A stretch of DNA of 64,000 nt from Amyelois transitella (GCF_032362555.1 NC_083522.1:4938001-5002000); one strand, 5' to 3'. Counted from the stretch's first letter, positions 35,001-47,300 are shown. Notes: a model not told the origin generated them from the letters alone. Program-made: numbers and translations.

Positions 35001-38000
35001 CTTGAAGTGAACATTTAACTTTGGATGACGATTGTGGTTTACGCCATTTTTTGGTTAGTTGGTTACTCAACTGCGGTGCAAAAGTACCCTCAACCATTGT
35101 AGCGCTTCACTCCATTCACTGGGCTGTGTTTGAAGTTGTAGGATAGATTATTTATTACGTTTCTGCTTTATGCTGCTTTATTTATGCTTAAAACTTATCG
35201 TTCTTGAGACATAGAATAGAAAACCTTATAGTAAAACATTGAATAGTAGGGATGGTATCTGAGAAATCAAGAATTGAGAGAAACACACCTGCCTAATAAG
35301 ACGATTTCCAGATGCGAACCAAAGATGTCAATATCATGTCAAATATATATTTTTATTTTAAATGCATCTATTGATGGCTCCATTAGCACAAGAGACCCGA
35401 AATATAAAAATGCTATAAATATCAACCTAATATATATGCATAATTACCGACCTTGCGTGAACAGTGATTTGGATTTCTGTTGATGTATGTACCTATAACA
35501 TATGCAACTCTATAATTAATTGTTTAAAAACATTGACTTACTAACCCACATTGTATTAGCATTGTACTTAGCTAGCACATCTACACTAAGTTGTACTTTC
35601 TTAATTACTGTTTGGCTGAATCTGATATCTCTCGCAAATCTTATGTAGATTCTCCAAGAATCATTTTTTCAAGAAATCTTTTTTTGGGAAGTCAAATCTT
35701 GGTAAGTACATACAGAATCCTAATTAAAATTCCAAAAAAAGTATAGAATACCCAGGACAGGAATGCTGAAGCTGATATTCTATCAGAAGTTTTATCTTGT
35801 GGAGATTTTTAATTCTCTAAATATTTACTCAGCCTGAAAATCTTATTTTAATAAAAGTTTTAATTTAGTCTTTAATACACTGGGGTACGCCCACGGCTCC
35901 ACCCGCGTAAACCGAAAAATCCCGGTTTTACCCATTGCCGCTGGAATTTCGCAAAATTATTAGCGAATGTATTTCATATACGACATAGATGATGGAATTT
36001 TCTTTTTAGGCGTACTATTCCTTATCCCAAAGCTTATTTATCTATTAAATTTATCTTACTCAATAGGCTATTTGACAAAGTTCTAAAAACTATCTTAGGG
36101 TATTTATTTGTTTATAAGGAGCCCTACAAAAATACTTTTCTGCCTTTATTACAGCTATTTTATTAAAAAATCGAAAAAGAAAATGAAATATTCAAATATG
36201 CCGCCAAAACGCGACTTTTAGCAATATGGCGGCCATGGCATGCAGTGACGTGAATTTCGTGTAAATATCATACAAAGCTTGTTGGTGTTTCGAAAAGTTT
36301 TGATTTTCTCTTGTTTTATTTAACTTGTGCCACGTCATATGTGTGAAAATTATTAAAATGAGTTCCTATAAATGTTGTGCAGTGCCTCAATGCACTAATA
36401 CAACAATAAAATCTCCTACGACACTGTTTTTTTCTAAGCCGATGGATTTGAATATTCGCAAGAAGTGGTTTCAGATCATGATCTAAGATCAGTGGTTACC
36501 AAGATATACTTACATTGATGTTTTCACATTCCTCAGTTCGGCAGCATAGAAATCTGGATTGTCTTTGAAGAAGACAATCCAGATTTCTTCTTCCAACCAT
36601 TATTGCGTCCACTTTTGGTAGGTTTCGACTGTCAGCTTTCGCGGAATTGGTTTCTATTATTAAATACCTATGTTACCTGAGTAATCCTGAGCGATCAAAC
36701 ACTTATAAAATCTTGAAAAATAATAGCGTACACTAAGGAACGGTACGATCTACAGTCTGTTTATGGATAATTGACGTCATAATAGAAATAGCCAATCACG
36801 TTCGTTTTTAGTCACGTGACAGCGGCATATAAAAACCTAATTTTCTGAGACGGATTTTGTTTAAATAGTGCAATATTTTTATCTCGCGTTATTACAAATC
36901 GCTCCAAAAAAATAATATTAAGACTGATGACATAAAAGAAATTTATATTTTTAATACAGTCAAATAGCCTATTGTACTACTTTATTGTTATTTGATGTAG
37001 GTAGTCCTTAAATTAAATTTAGAACTTCCTAGTCCTATAAAGAGGACTCTTCCGTTTTCATATCAAGAGTAAAGCAAATTATGAAACGTTTATCTGTAAG
37101 TATAATTTTAATGTCTTCTAATTTCCAATGTTTGTCTTTCTTTACCGAAACCGACCTGACCAATATTCTAGCATAAATACGTAGTAAAGTAAAGGATATT
37201 TTGCTTTTCAATTTGTCATCACAAAATAAATGCAAAGTAGCGGTTTTCCGCGGTAACCGAACAGCACCGTTAGATTTAGTTAGATGACTGTATTGATGAC
37301 GGGTCGCAAGTCGCAACCAACGCCCATGCGAAAATAATGGAACAAATTGAAACCACGGGGTCGTCTTGCCAAAATTCTGATTCATTTATGTATAAGGTAA
37401 ATGCCATGTACCTATCTGTTATACTTAACAACAACGTGAGATTTGTACCCGTGGACGAATTACTAAATGTACTGCGTAGTCACGTTTTCTCCTTATTTCG
37501 AATTTAGGAACTTTGACTTTGAAAATGTGCCAAACTTTTTAAGATCTGCTGCCTGTCTCACATTTACTATCATAGGAACCATAAGTAACACAACTGTTTA
37601 CAAGTCCTCTTTCGTAATCAATTCTTAACTTTACTTGAAAAATAAAAGATAAATCATATTGAAAGATAGCATTGCGCATTAATGAAGTAAATTCCTATTA
37701 ATCTTTTTAGTATCTACGATAGTTGCATTGTTTGTGGGCTATCAAATATGTGCGAATACAATATACTTTATGATATATATAATTTATAGCAACCGATCTT
37801 CACTCATAGCTTCATTGCAAAAACTTCGCAGGACAAGATTATAGTCTCCTTCTGGTTGAATGACCTATACGTCATGCCATGATGCCATCGAAGGCTCAAC
37901 CTACAACCAAAAATTTTAATTTGTACACATTATCACCTTTAATTTATTATTAAGATTTCTATGATTCAATTATAATACACTTAGGATTTGTTAAGCTTCT

Positions 38001-40122
38001 ATATTTAAATAATTATAATGTATCACAATATTTTTGTCAACCAGCAGGTATTACTATGTTATCGTAGGTATATGAAGGTACGTGTAAAAAAATAATAAGA
38101 TACAAACAAGTTTATTTGGCACAACATCAAAATGGATTTGATTTCCTCGTGGAAAACGTCTTTGAAAAGCGTTCGCTGTTGGCACACCCTCGGCCTTGGG
38201 GTAATTAACCTTATTCCTGATCTTGTGGACCTGCGTCGCAGTGACCGCACTGAACTTGTGCTACATTCACACGCGTCTCTTTAAATAACGCGTTACACCA
38301 ATCTGGTACCCAAACTGCGACCGTGCCAATTTCTCACACTTTTTTCTAGCCATGTGATCGCTTTTCAAATGTCTACCAGCAGCATATTTCTAAAGAAATT
38401 GTTAAATGAGATGTCAATATTCGTTAAAATTAATAGTTTCTTGAGTTGATATGCCACAAAGACCGAAGATTACCATAGCAGTTGTTAAGGCGGGGGCGCG
38501 CTTCCGTAGCTGTTGTGCGTCAGCGGGCCTTCAACCCGCCGCCGACTCGCCAATCCAAGGTCCCGAGCGGGCGAATCACACCAATTGTCGACAAAAACTA
38601 TCCCTTATCCGAAATGCACTTTTCAGATCGCCACAAGCCAAAACATAAAACTGCCTTACTCTGAAGCATTAGAAATCAACATTAACTATAATAGACATAC
38701 AGAATCTAGGTCAAACAGAAGACCTTTCAATCAGAACAATCGATGCTTGATACGCTATTGTAATCTAAAACATTTTGAACATACTGATGTTTCTAATCAA
38801 AAATAATTAAGAAATAAGCCTAGTTAAATTTTGGATATAGTTAAAGTTATTGCAAATATTTGATACTTATACATGTTCTGGTTTTGGTCAAAGATATTTC
38901 AGTGTCGTGTGGTTCCTGGCACCAATATAAAAAAATAATAGGACCACTCCATTTCTATACCCATGGATGTAAAAGGCGAATAAAGGATAGACTTATTAAA
39001 TTGTCGCTTTTTTACATATATATCTCAATTCTAATATTAAGCCTAACAGCTGTACGTGGCCTATCAGTCTTTCAAGACTGCTGGCTCTGTCTTCCCCGCA
39101 AGGGATATAGACGTGATTACGTGATATGACATTTCAGAACATTCTTTGAGAAGGAATTATATAAAAGTTTTTACATAGATAATACTTTCTTGGCCTTGCC
39201 TCTGATTTGAACAGAAAATTTTTAAAGGAAACCTCAATGCCAAAAACAATCGTAAACAGTATTTTCGAAGTATTTCCCGATATAGGGGTCGCACACGCAT
39301 TTTCTTTGTGAGGAAGCGCGCACTGAACCGGTGGCATATTTTTAGCCAAGGGCGACGCTCTTTGGCTATATGGACGAGGTGCTTTTGCCTTTATGCTCTA
39401 TCACCGTGACTGTTGATTACGATTTACACATTTTGTAATAATTCTTGGTTTACAATGCAATTACCTTGATTATTAGAACTTCCATAACAGTTTCAAAAAG
39501 TCAGATTTATTTAGTTTTGGCTGATGGGAGATAGTATTAAACCACAAAGCATGATTGTCTAATAGAATCTAATTCTGACTACAGGTGACAGACTGTTACG
39601 TAGCGAGATGCGTAATTTGGCAGATCGGTAGTGTTTATATGATGAAACACTTATAAAACAAAACTCTTGCGAACCTGTAGGTAAAAAAACGCCGTAAGTA
39701 CGATGTGCTGAAACTTAACCGGACAGCACAAAATAATTGCGGTGTAAAATGAATTCTGTTGGAAAGCAATTATAACAAATATTTACACAGAGCTCCTAGC
39801 AAGTTAAACTTGTTTGAATAACACAGCAGGCTGAGACAGCCGCGCCAGGACCGTTACTACTAACTAGCACTTTCACTATGCCATTGTAATTCGTCTTTTT
39901 AAACTCTCAACACTCGTTGCGTTTACCGTTTTCATATTTAAGAGTTTTTGTATTGTACAAGAAAAAAAATTATAGCCATAGAGTAAATTTTGTTTATTAA
40001 TTCGTTGAAGTATAACTATAAGGTCGAACTTATAAACTATTATTAAGTATTCTGTTTGAATGTGGGGCGTAGCTATTAGAGCAAATTGATGTCCCAAATG
40101 TGCAGGTTAAATAATAGCTGAT

Positions 40123-40164
<42 letters not shown>

Positions 40165-43100
40165 TGAATCAGAATATTCAGTAACAATTTAAATTCAACT
40201 ACGTCTTTTGGAAACGTTAGGTTTGTTTTTTCACAATTCATTTATTTATGCCACATTAAAGCAGCAAGGCGTAGCTTTATAGTCAGTTGGAGGTCAACCA
40301 TTTTCCATCTTATTCGAACAAACAAATTTAATTCATTCATCTTGAAAGAAAACGTCGAAGCTTGTTTGAAATTTCCTCATCGGTTATCGCAACTGCAACG
40401 CAATAACAGTCTGCCATTACATTCTGTAAAATGGTTACGTTAATAAAATCGTGAGAAAGCGTTACTGAAGCCATTATTTTTATTACTGAAGAGTAATTAA
40501 GTCATCCTGTGTCTGCGTTTTAAGTTAAAACAACAAGGCATTATCATGATGCAGAATGCAATGTAGGCCAAACGAATCGGAGTAGGCCAGTACCCGTATG
40601 CATTACAAAACATTTGATGCGAGATACAGCTAGTTGAGAAAATGAAGTAACCTTCACGAGTCGGTGGGCAGATTACGATACAAATGGGGTTGGCTTGTGC
40701 GGTCGTCAAGGGCAGGCGGAGGTAAAGGTAAGCCTCTGAGTATCGCAATGCCGCTTCCGTTATCACCTTAGCGAGACATGGAAGTATGAGTAATATTCAT
40801 GTAGAAACAGGCGTGAAACTGGGATTACGACTAAAATACAATAACATCAAATGCATACACAGAACTGTAACACACGTCGTGTTACAGTTCTGTGTATGCA
40901 TTTGATGTTTTCTATTTTGAATATTGATCAGATAAATATGAAGTAAATGAAGAGTAAATGTTAACAGTCCAATGCAGGTAGCACTGACATTTACAATATT
41001 TTTATATTTCCACATTTTTCTCCAGTTGTTTGTGAATAAATGTTAAAATATTTTCGCATTGTAAACTTCTATTTAAAGCTCGTTTGGGAAGAATTTTTTT
41101 ATGACTGACTAACTTTTGAAATTGGCCTACTCTTAACCGTAATGGTTAAAGGTCCACCAGTTGAGACTAGTGACAAAATCGATTGGGGAAGGACACAGAC
41201 CTTATAACAAACGTATATATTATTTTTAATCATTTACCTCTCCTGCTATTTGTATTTCACAGTTTGAGATTTATTTCATATATTCAGTTATTTTGGTTAT
41301 CTGTCATCATAACTAATAGTGCGATGGAAAATGTGCAGTATTAACAATACAAATATACAATTATAAATGTAATCGCACGTTGTCCTGAGCAATGTACTTT
41401 GTTTGTGTCGATAAACTCTGCTAATGGCGATAACCTTTGTGTGAAAAACGCCAAAATGACGCGCAAAAATTATGGTTTTTTGCATTTGTGTAGCTTCCTT
41501 AACTGATTTTACATAAGTACTTTTCCTAAAGTAGCGCGCAGACAATTTGATTTGTAACTAGCTTTTACCCGCAGCTACGCCCGCGCGAATTTATCGCCAC
41601 CTCTAAAAGAATACAAGTTTTTCGCAAATACCACGGGAACTGTAGTTTAGACGCGAATAAAATGTAGGTACCCTTTCTCCAACTCCAGACTCTTAATTAT
41701 ATACGCATTTTAAGAAGATTGATTCTGTAGTAGCAGTACCTACAGCGTGAAGAGATAACAAAAAAAATAATTCTTAACTTACTTTCGCATTTATAATATT
41801 TGAATACGTTTATTTTATTTGCGTTACAATTTCAAATATCATGCTACTCGATATTAAAATCTCAAACGAGAAAATTGAAAGATCGACGCAGAAAGTTTTT
41901 GCGCAGATAGGTAGATTTTATTTACAGCTATCTGTTTGTTAGCTCGATACTTATGTTCTTATTCTATAAATAACAATTCTAGTGAAATTGCTATTGAAAA
42001 ATCCAACATGTGTTGCACGTAAGCGTTGTTATGACGACTTGCGATATATATCGGAGGCAACAATGGATTTATGTAATTTCGAGTTACGCATGCTTATACG
42101 TTATGCGTAACGGAAACAAAATCTGCAACAGTGCATCACTTTCTTCACGGTATATCTTCCTATAATCCAAGTAAAGAAAAATATATAAAAGCAATAATCA
42201 CGCACAAAACAAAACTACCCACTTACACATAAATGTGACACCAGGTGATCAACATTGAAAATTTGTCAATAAATATTTCAAAACATAAAAATGTACATTG
42301 CATTGATGTATTTTTTAAAACTACTTACGGGTATTTTCTTTACTATAAGTAGGGATACTTGATAGTCGTCGATTGGCCATATACTCGTAAGAATGTAGGG
42401 CCCCCAGGGAAAACCTTCTCAGATCTGTCATCCATTAACTACTGAATTATATACTTACATACCTTCTTAGTCCAGTTTCTTTCTTCGTGGCATTTCTACG
42501 CTGCGACAGCGTAGAAATCTTTTTGGTCTTCCACTACTAGGATTTCAATATGCATGTAAGTTTCTAATGAACTACATCCATTCCAGAACGGTGATCTCTG
42601 CATATCGATACTGCACCCACCGGTGGACGACCCGCAGTCGGGAGAGCTGCCCTGCGAACGCTGGAACCCCACGCAGTCGGTCCGCACGGTGCTGCTCTCA
42701 GTCATATCGCTGCTGAACGAACCCAACACCTTCAGCCCGGCGAATGTCGACGCCAGCGTCATGTACCGCCGTTGGCGCGACTCCAAAGGGAAGGATAAGG
42801 AGTACGAGAATATTATCAGGTTAGTGTGAAGTTGACGTTGTTGAAAAGGTGCAGTTTGTTACCGCTTCTCCTGCACTGACGCCTTGGAAGCGGCAGTAAA
42901 CTTAGTTTTAAGTAATTTATTTGACGTCAACCAATGTTGTTAAACCATACGTTTTGACAATTATTAAGCGGTATGAAGTATCCTATAATAATGAATAAAT
43001 ATTTTGAATTTGAATTTGAGTTAGTAAAACATAAGTTCAGTCCCCAATCAAGCCGACCTAAACCCCGAAGCATTGAGCGTGTGCAGAGGAAGCAACTAGA

Positions 43101-44310
43101 ACACGAAAAATTAGACAGCGAGTAAGCTTTAATTCCATTTCCTTAATCAAGTTTACACCTAATGATTACCGAATAGTACATTCCACACTCTGTTGAAGTC
43201 CCTGTTGGAAAGTGCAATAGGCGAAAGGAAAAATCATCTCATATTGAGAGATTTGTCCAAAAAATCTCTTACGTTCAAAATATTATTTGTTGATAAATAA
43301 TATAGGTTTCCAACTAAGACAATTAACAGTAACAAGATTCAAATTGTTTTTCAGAAAACAAGCCCAAGTGGCGCGGATGGAAGCGGAAAAAGAAGGCATA
43401 GTTGTACCTCTTACGTTAGAAGATTATTGCATTAAAACTCAGGTGAAGGCGACGACGCAAGAGCCGCAGGTGATTATCATATCTTATTAATGATCAAAAC
43501 ATATATTTTTAACATATTATTTATCAAAATTCCTTATTTATGTAACTTAAAATATTAGCCAAATAAAATGCTAACTTTGATTTTTTGCAATTACGTTGCC
43601 GTGTGGTTCCCGGCACTAATAGAAAAAAGAATAGGACCACTCCATCTCTTTCCCATGAATGTCGTCAAAGGTGACTAAGGGATAGGCTTATAAACTTGGG
43701 ATTCTTCTTTTAGGCGATGGGCTAGCAACCTATCACTATTTGAGTCTCAATTCTACCTTAAAGCCAAATAGCTAAACGTAACCTATCAGTCTTTTCAAGA
43801 CTGTTGGCCCTGTCTACCCCACAAGGGATATAGACGTGATTATATGTATGTACGTTACATTTAAAATACGTACGTAACGTTTCAGTTGCGCTGAATTTTA
43901 TTTGCCCAATGAAGCGATTGACCCGTTGGCTAACCGGATTTCATGTTTGAGATAATGTATGTAATCAGACCAATTTTACATACAAACTGATGCTCAAACC
44001 TAGCCTAACTATAACTAATAATGTTAAGATAAACTATATTTTGCAGCAGCATCGTTTCGGTATTAAAGTACCATCAACTAATGGTGCGTTTGAGCATTTT
44101 GAGATTAATTTTTTATTTTAATTCATGATTACAGATAGAAGTATGTAAGAGCAATTTTTTTATTTTTTTCTAATCGAATTTTTTATATAATTTCAGTTGG
44201 ACATGACAGACTTCTATGACGACGACTATGACGATCTAGATTCTGATTCCGACGAGGAGCTGGAAGGCGGTGACGGGGACGGGGATGACAGCGGCAACGG
44301 CGAGTCGTGA
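31838..44310 (+). CDS. CDC34: Ubiquitin-conjugating enzyme E2 R (CDC34/UBE2R)
   Basis: Five exons (31838-32017, 33539-33625, 42587-42819, 43355-43469, 44197-44310) encode 242 residues; human CDC34 has 236. All introns are GT-AG and phases agree. The E2 fold is complete: HPN motif at 84-86, catalytic Cys94 in NGDLCISIL, and the acidic loop that marks the CDC34 subfamily (PPVDDPQSGELP, 100-111). The C-terminus is strongly acidic (DFYDDDYDDLDSDSDEELE), the part known to bind cullin-RING ligases. Known role: transfer of ubiquitin with SCF-type E3 ligases, building Lys48 chains on cell-cycle and signalling proteins in nucleus and cytosol. ATG 31838 was chosen because no ATG lies in frame just upstream and MSNTVPTSSALRALALEYK aligns with family N-termini. 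The gene is intact. Confidence 0.97.
32197..32488 (+). repeat. Dispersed (TATG)n-tailed repeat with an internal inverted duplication
   Basis: The usual modules are present (CCATGGATGTCGTAAAAGGC, GGTGATGGGCTAGCAACTTG, GTATGTATGTATGC tail). In the middle, 30 bases of the element occur again in inverted orientation (32281-32310 against 32315-32344, one mismatch). Other copies lack this. Confidence 0.8.
33011..33187 (+). mobile_element. 3' end of a non-LTR retrotransposon (same family as 63145)
   Basis: It matches the last about 170 bases of the element at 63600-63765, including the coding end (MNVDEAKEICRDCGKWKEV then AYPSGKEA-type) and the GTGATTTTATGTA tail. It is 5'-truncated and lies in intron 1 of CDC34/UBE2R. 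Confidence 0.8.
33539..33625 (+). CDS. CDC34: CDC34/UBE2R exon 2 (residues 61-89)
   Basis: It follows acceptor TTTGTTTCAG and encodes AHMKFPPDYPYSPPSIRF, ending WHPNVYE before GTAAGT, phase 0. It holds the HPN motif of E2 enzymes. Confidence 0.96.
33790..34504 (+). pseudogene. Degenerate non-LTR retrotransposon, RT C-terminal end
   Basis: Two overlapping frames (33794-34084 and 34039-34320) encode successive parts of one protein: LLDYADACFLDATEVLLDKL and ERLQNLCIRFI in the first, FGFKKYDHVLEFRKQLKWLP and RRNMRIRCRLLFTIL in the second. This is the C-terminal region of jockey/CR1-like reverse transcriptases. The change of frame near 34070 and a further break near 34310 (LWNSLPPEIRD appears in another frame) show it is dead. 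It ends in AAATAAATAAATAAA. It sits in intron 2 of CDC34/UBE2R. Confidence 0.82.
36358..36485 (+). pseudogene. Truncated THAP-type zinc finger fragment
   Basis: ATG at 36358 opens MSSYKCCAVPQC, then SPTTLFFSKPMDLNIRKKW-FQIM and a stop after 42 codons. The C-x4-C start and the F-S-x-P..RKKW core match the first half of a THAP domain (C2CH zinc finger, DNA-binding, found in P-element-type transposases and many domesticated insect proteins). The second Cys/His pair and the AVPTIF-like end are missing, so it cannot fold as a full THAP finger by itself. It is probably an old transposon or gene fragment; a lost exon junction is possible. Confidence 0.55.
36549..36587. repeat. Perfect inverted repeat, 17-base arms
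   Basis: The arm GAAATCTGGATTGTCTT and its exact reverse complement are separated by TGAAG. Confidence 0.88.
38060..38660. other. GC-rich patch inside intron 2, possible retrocopy
   Basis: On the minus strand 38345-38060 reads like a transcript 3' part: short basic frames (MARKKCEKLARSQFGYQIG, then in another frame VHKIRNKVNYPKAEG and PRGNQIHFDVVPNKL) and an AATAAA near 38112. The adjacent 38480-38580 is GC-rich with CpG. The basic, ribosomal-protein-like composition hints at a processed pseudogene, but I could not identify the parent and no poly(A) run is present. Confidence 0.3.
38904..39120 (+). repeat. Copy of dispersed (TATG)n-tailed repeat
   Basis: It begins GTCGTGTGGTTCCTGGCACC and ends AAGGGATATAGACGTGATTACG. 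A middle part is deleted and the terminal TATG run is lost. Confidence 0.78.
40126..40160. repeat. AT dinucleotide microsatellite
   Basis: An uninterrupted run of alternating A and T of about 30 bases. Confidence 0.95.
40843..40909. repeat. Perfect inverted repeat, 31-base arms, 5-base loop
   Basis: The left arm AACATCAAATGCATACACAG continues with AACTGTAACAC; the right arm is the exact reverse complement; ACGTC lies between. It has mixed base composition, so it is not a low-complexity effect. The surrounding DNA has no transposon end I can recognise. Confidence 0.93.
42587..42819 (+). CDS. CDC34: CDC34/UBE2R exon 3 (active-site exon)
   Basis: It follows acceptor CATTCCAG and begins NGDLCISILHPPVDD, with the catalytic Cys and the acidic insertion. 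It ends in ENIIR, split after two bases before GTTAGT. It is markedly more GC-rich than the surrounding introns. Confidence 0.97.
42831..43020 (+). mobile_element. Non-autonomous retroelement or LINE 3' end with TTTGAA tail
   Basis: It contains GGAAGCGGCAGTAAACTTAG, TTTGACGTCAACCAATGTTG and a terminal GAATAAATATTTTGAATTTG then AATTTGAG. This set is familiar as a common lepidopteran retroelement 3' end. It lies in intron 3 of CDC34/UBE2R directly after exon 3. Confidence 0.55.
43355..43469 (+). CDS. CDC34: CDC34/UBE2R exon 4
   Basis: Acceptor TTTTTCAG, then KQAQVARMEAEKEGIVVP and LEDYCIKT, ending TQEPQ before GTGATT. The end of the last E2 helix and the family motif TLxxYCxKT are visible. Confidence 0.95.
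43598..43853 (+). repeat. Nearly full copy of dispersed (TATG)n-tailed repeat
   Basis: It starts GCCGTGTGGTTCCCGGCACT and has all internal modules and the TAGACGTGATTATATGTATG end. It is the best reference copy in the window together with 30354. It sits in intron 4 of CDC34/UBE2R. Confidence 0.82.
44197..44310 (+). CDS. CDC34: CDC34/UBE2R exon 5 (acidic tail, stop)
   Basis: Acceptor ATTTCAG. It encodes the Asp/Glu/Tyr-rich tail from LDMTDFYDDDYDD through GDGDDSGNGES to TGA. Acidic tails of this type give CDC34 its fast, reversible binding to the cullin basic canyon. Confidence 0.96.
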   Translation: MDMTDFYDDDYDDLDSDSDEELEGGDGDGDDSGNGES

Positions 44311-47300
44311 GGACCCCCCCGCGCCCCGCGCGCGCCCTCTCCCCCCGCCATCTCACGCGGCAGCGGACGGACCACACGACAACTGTAACCTCATACTTAT
44401 TGTGAAAGGGCCCTTCAACAAAAATTGCCAGAGACAACGATTATTTTTTTTATTCAGTGTGAAATTTGACCCGGAGTCGCATGTTTTATCGTTAGTTTGC
44501 GTGCACGCTTTTTGTCATGAAAAACCATAGACAGAGAAAAAAAGACAGACGGAGTTAAAATGATTTGTGCTTCATTTTACCGTAAAATTCCAGCCGCCAT
44601 AACAATGCCTAACTTTTCAAGCCACCCTCCGTCCGCTTTTTTTTATGTCTATGAAAAAACATTTTGAAAGAATTAATATCTATTTCTAAACATAAAAACC
44701 ATTTTAGCGGAATAAAATTTACTCCTTTTAGTAAAAAAAGTGAGATCTTTTTAATTTTAAAATCAATGAAAGAAATAAGATGAAGCAATGTTTGAGTGGC
44801 ATAAACGAATAATTAAATAATGGTACAGGCTTGAACCGACATAAATATAGACAGAAAAAAGGTACAAACTAAATTTATTTTCTGTGATCAATTTTTTTTG
44901 TTATATTTCTTTAAAGTAGAGCACTTGACTACTGATACATTCTATCTAACCTTCAGAATTAATTTGTGTCGAAATTAAGGTTTCACGATCATTCCATCAT
45001 GTAAGCCTTTAATGTTCTTCTTCTTATTTCTTCATAGTGTGTGTATTACTTCTAAATATTTCAATGCTTGCCATCCCTTTAAAAAACATTTTCCAATAAT
45101 GGTACTGCCTAAGTTGTCGTTGTTATTTGCAAATTTTAAGTTTTTATGCAAAAATTTACATCATCATCGTAATTGTAAACGAAAAGTTGAATGCCGTAAT
45201 TTTTTGATGCCAAATCGATATCGTTTTGTAACGGAGGCAGTGACTTGCATTACATATATTTTTCACAGACAAGAAAAAGCCATTCTTGAAAGCCAGCTTT
45301 TTTTTATATTACATTGAAACTACAGGCTCTGCCTATTTGTCTATATAACATACACGTCGCTGGGTAGCAAGGAATTGGCTTGGAATCCAAAGCTATTTTA
45401 AAATAAATTAAGGCCCTATTATTTTAAGAGTATATTAGGCATTGATTGGATCTAAATAACTTGGCTAGCAGTATAATCATTTTATATATTACTATTTTAC
45501 ATTTTCCTTGTCCTAATATTAAATTTATATAGCTTGGGAATGTCTATGTACGATTTACGAACTGGGCTACGCCCGCATATAGCCTACGATGCATTTTATC
45601 GTTTTGTATTAAAGAAAAATGGCTGAAACATGCGCCATTTCAGACAATAATACGACTTCAGTGCGCAGACAAAGTCAGCATCATGTAATGTAAAAATATT
45701 TACCGACTTATTTAAAAGTGCTCCAATATTATATACTTGAACATATTTTACAGCGAGAAAATGTTCTGTAGGACAGAATGTGTGTAGGTAACTTGATATG
45801 TTCGTGTTTATATGACCATACAACTTATAACTGTATGCAGATTCCTCATACGTCGTCCGTACTCGCCGCTTGAACTGGATAGCTAAATGTAATAACAATT
45901 AAATATATGAATATAACATCTCTTTTGTTTAAATAGACATTATTAGTATGTTCTCATTCAATTCACTACGTTAATTTAGTTTCCTTAATTAGAAGCCCAT
46001 TATTTTGTCGGGTTATATGCGATGAATGTACTTGTCAGTAGAAATAATTACCTACAAGACTTCTGTGATTGTTAACATTGATGTTACAATTATTTTTATA
46101 TGTTTAGTTTAATTTTATAGTTTATAAACACGTGATGCGTACTTCATTTTCCTTTGGTTTTGTCAGCCTATTTGAATTCAGTTTTGTTTTTTTTTTTTGT
46201 AAAATATGAAGTTTATATTCACAAGATCATTTATTTGATATGTGTCTAAATTATTTCAGTTTTCTAAAAATCAAATGTACAGAGATTGTAAAATTTCTTT
46301 GTTTGGTGGGTATGCTCAAATCATGAAATAAAGCTAAAGAAAATATGGTATAAATATTAAGATATAATAAACTAGAGTATGTACATGCATATAATTATTT
46401 TAGTAATTCGTGAACGAAATTGTAATGTACATTTAATACTTCCTAAGTAAATAAATAATTATAATAACTAGTGTGCACTAAGTTTAGCGAAAAGTTTAGA
46501 TTAGTACTGACTGTTCCGCAGTTTTGGCTTCTAAATTCCGACAGAAACTCGATGTATCGTATTAGATATTCATTACTAATATACGTATATTTAACACGTT
46601 AATGTACCTAATGTTTGTTTATCACAGTTTATTTTGTGAAGCTGTACGAAAAAATCGTCCAAAACTTATCAATTAGTTAAAAATAGATTTAAGTTACAGT
46701 GTAAGTGGTTTGGAAATCAATATAGGAAATTTCACGAGAGCGTTAATTACATTATAATTATAATATTTAATAAACAGAATGTGTTTGGATGAGAATACGT
46801 TATTTTGTTTTTGCAACCTATTAAAAACAGTCATTAACTATTTTCACAGCAACAACAGGTATTAACTATTTTCCAATAAAGGAAGAATGGTTATGGCATA
46901 GTATTTTATACGTGGGTACTAAAGAGTTAAGTCAAGGCCGAGTTCGACCCACTAGGGACCAGTACAGTCCCCTGCATTTATACTTTTTATTTGGAAAAAT
47001 TCCTAGTTTAAACTTTTTGAATGGAAATGTTCCCAAAATATGTGAATTGTTATCTAAGTTGACAGTGTCGGTCGCCGATTTCATCCAATACCATGCCAAC
47101 GAAGTTAAGGTTGTGGAGTCTTAACTTAGACACACGTTTAGTACCTTTATTTTTTATTACACGTCTTTGATATTTAAAGGCTTAAAGAAATTGCTTGGCT
47201 ACATAGGCTACACATACGTCCTACGACGTACTTACGTGCAAATGCACCATGACTAAGAGTGCGCCATACACGGCACTAACAGCCAAGTTCCTGTGCTCAC

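Larger units (their letters stand above)
34505..42586. other. Rest of intron 2 of CDC34/UBE2R
   Basis: AT-rich intron DNA with a THAP-domain fragment (36358), a 17-base hairpin (36549), a GC-rich patch with mRNA-like features (38060-38660), one dispersed repeat (38904), an AT microsatellite (40126), a 31-base perfect hairpin (40843) and a transposon-end-like phrase near 41565-41590 (TTTTACCCGCAGCTACGCCC). A 116-codon minus-strand frame at 37035-37385 has no recognisable domain. Confidence 0.7.

Noticed and set aside
37035..37385. 116-codon minus-strand frame in UBE2R intron 2
   Set aside because: No recognisable domain, no splice support and intron-like composition. Kept only as unassigned.
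42486..42525. 12-base inverted repeat (TTTCTACGCTG type) just before UBE2R exon 3
   Set aside because: Arms are short enough to occur by chance more often; not listed with the longer hairpins.
44183..44530. Frames overlapping UBE2R exon 5 on both strands
   Set aside because: Shadows of the Asp-rich tail and GC-rich start of the 3' UTR.
46912..47124. 70-codon plus-strand frame between UBE2R and SPG21
   Set aside because: No match to a known family and no splice or initiation support.
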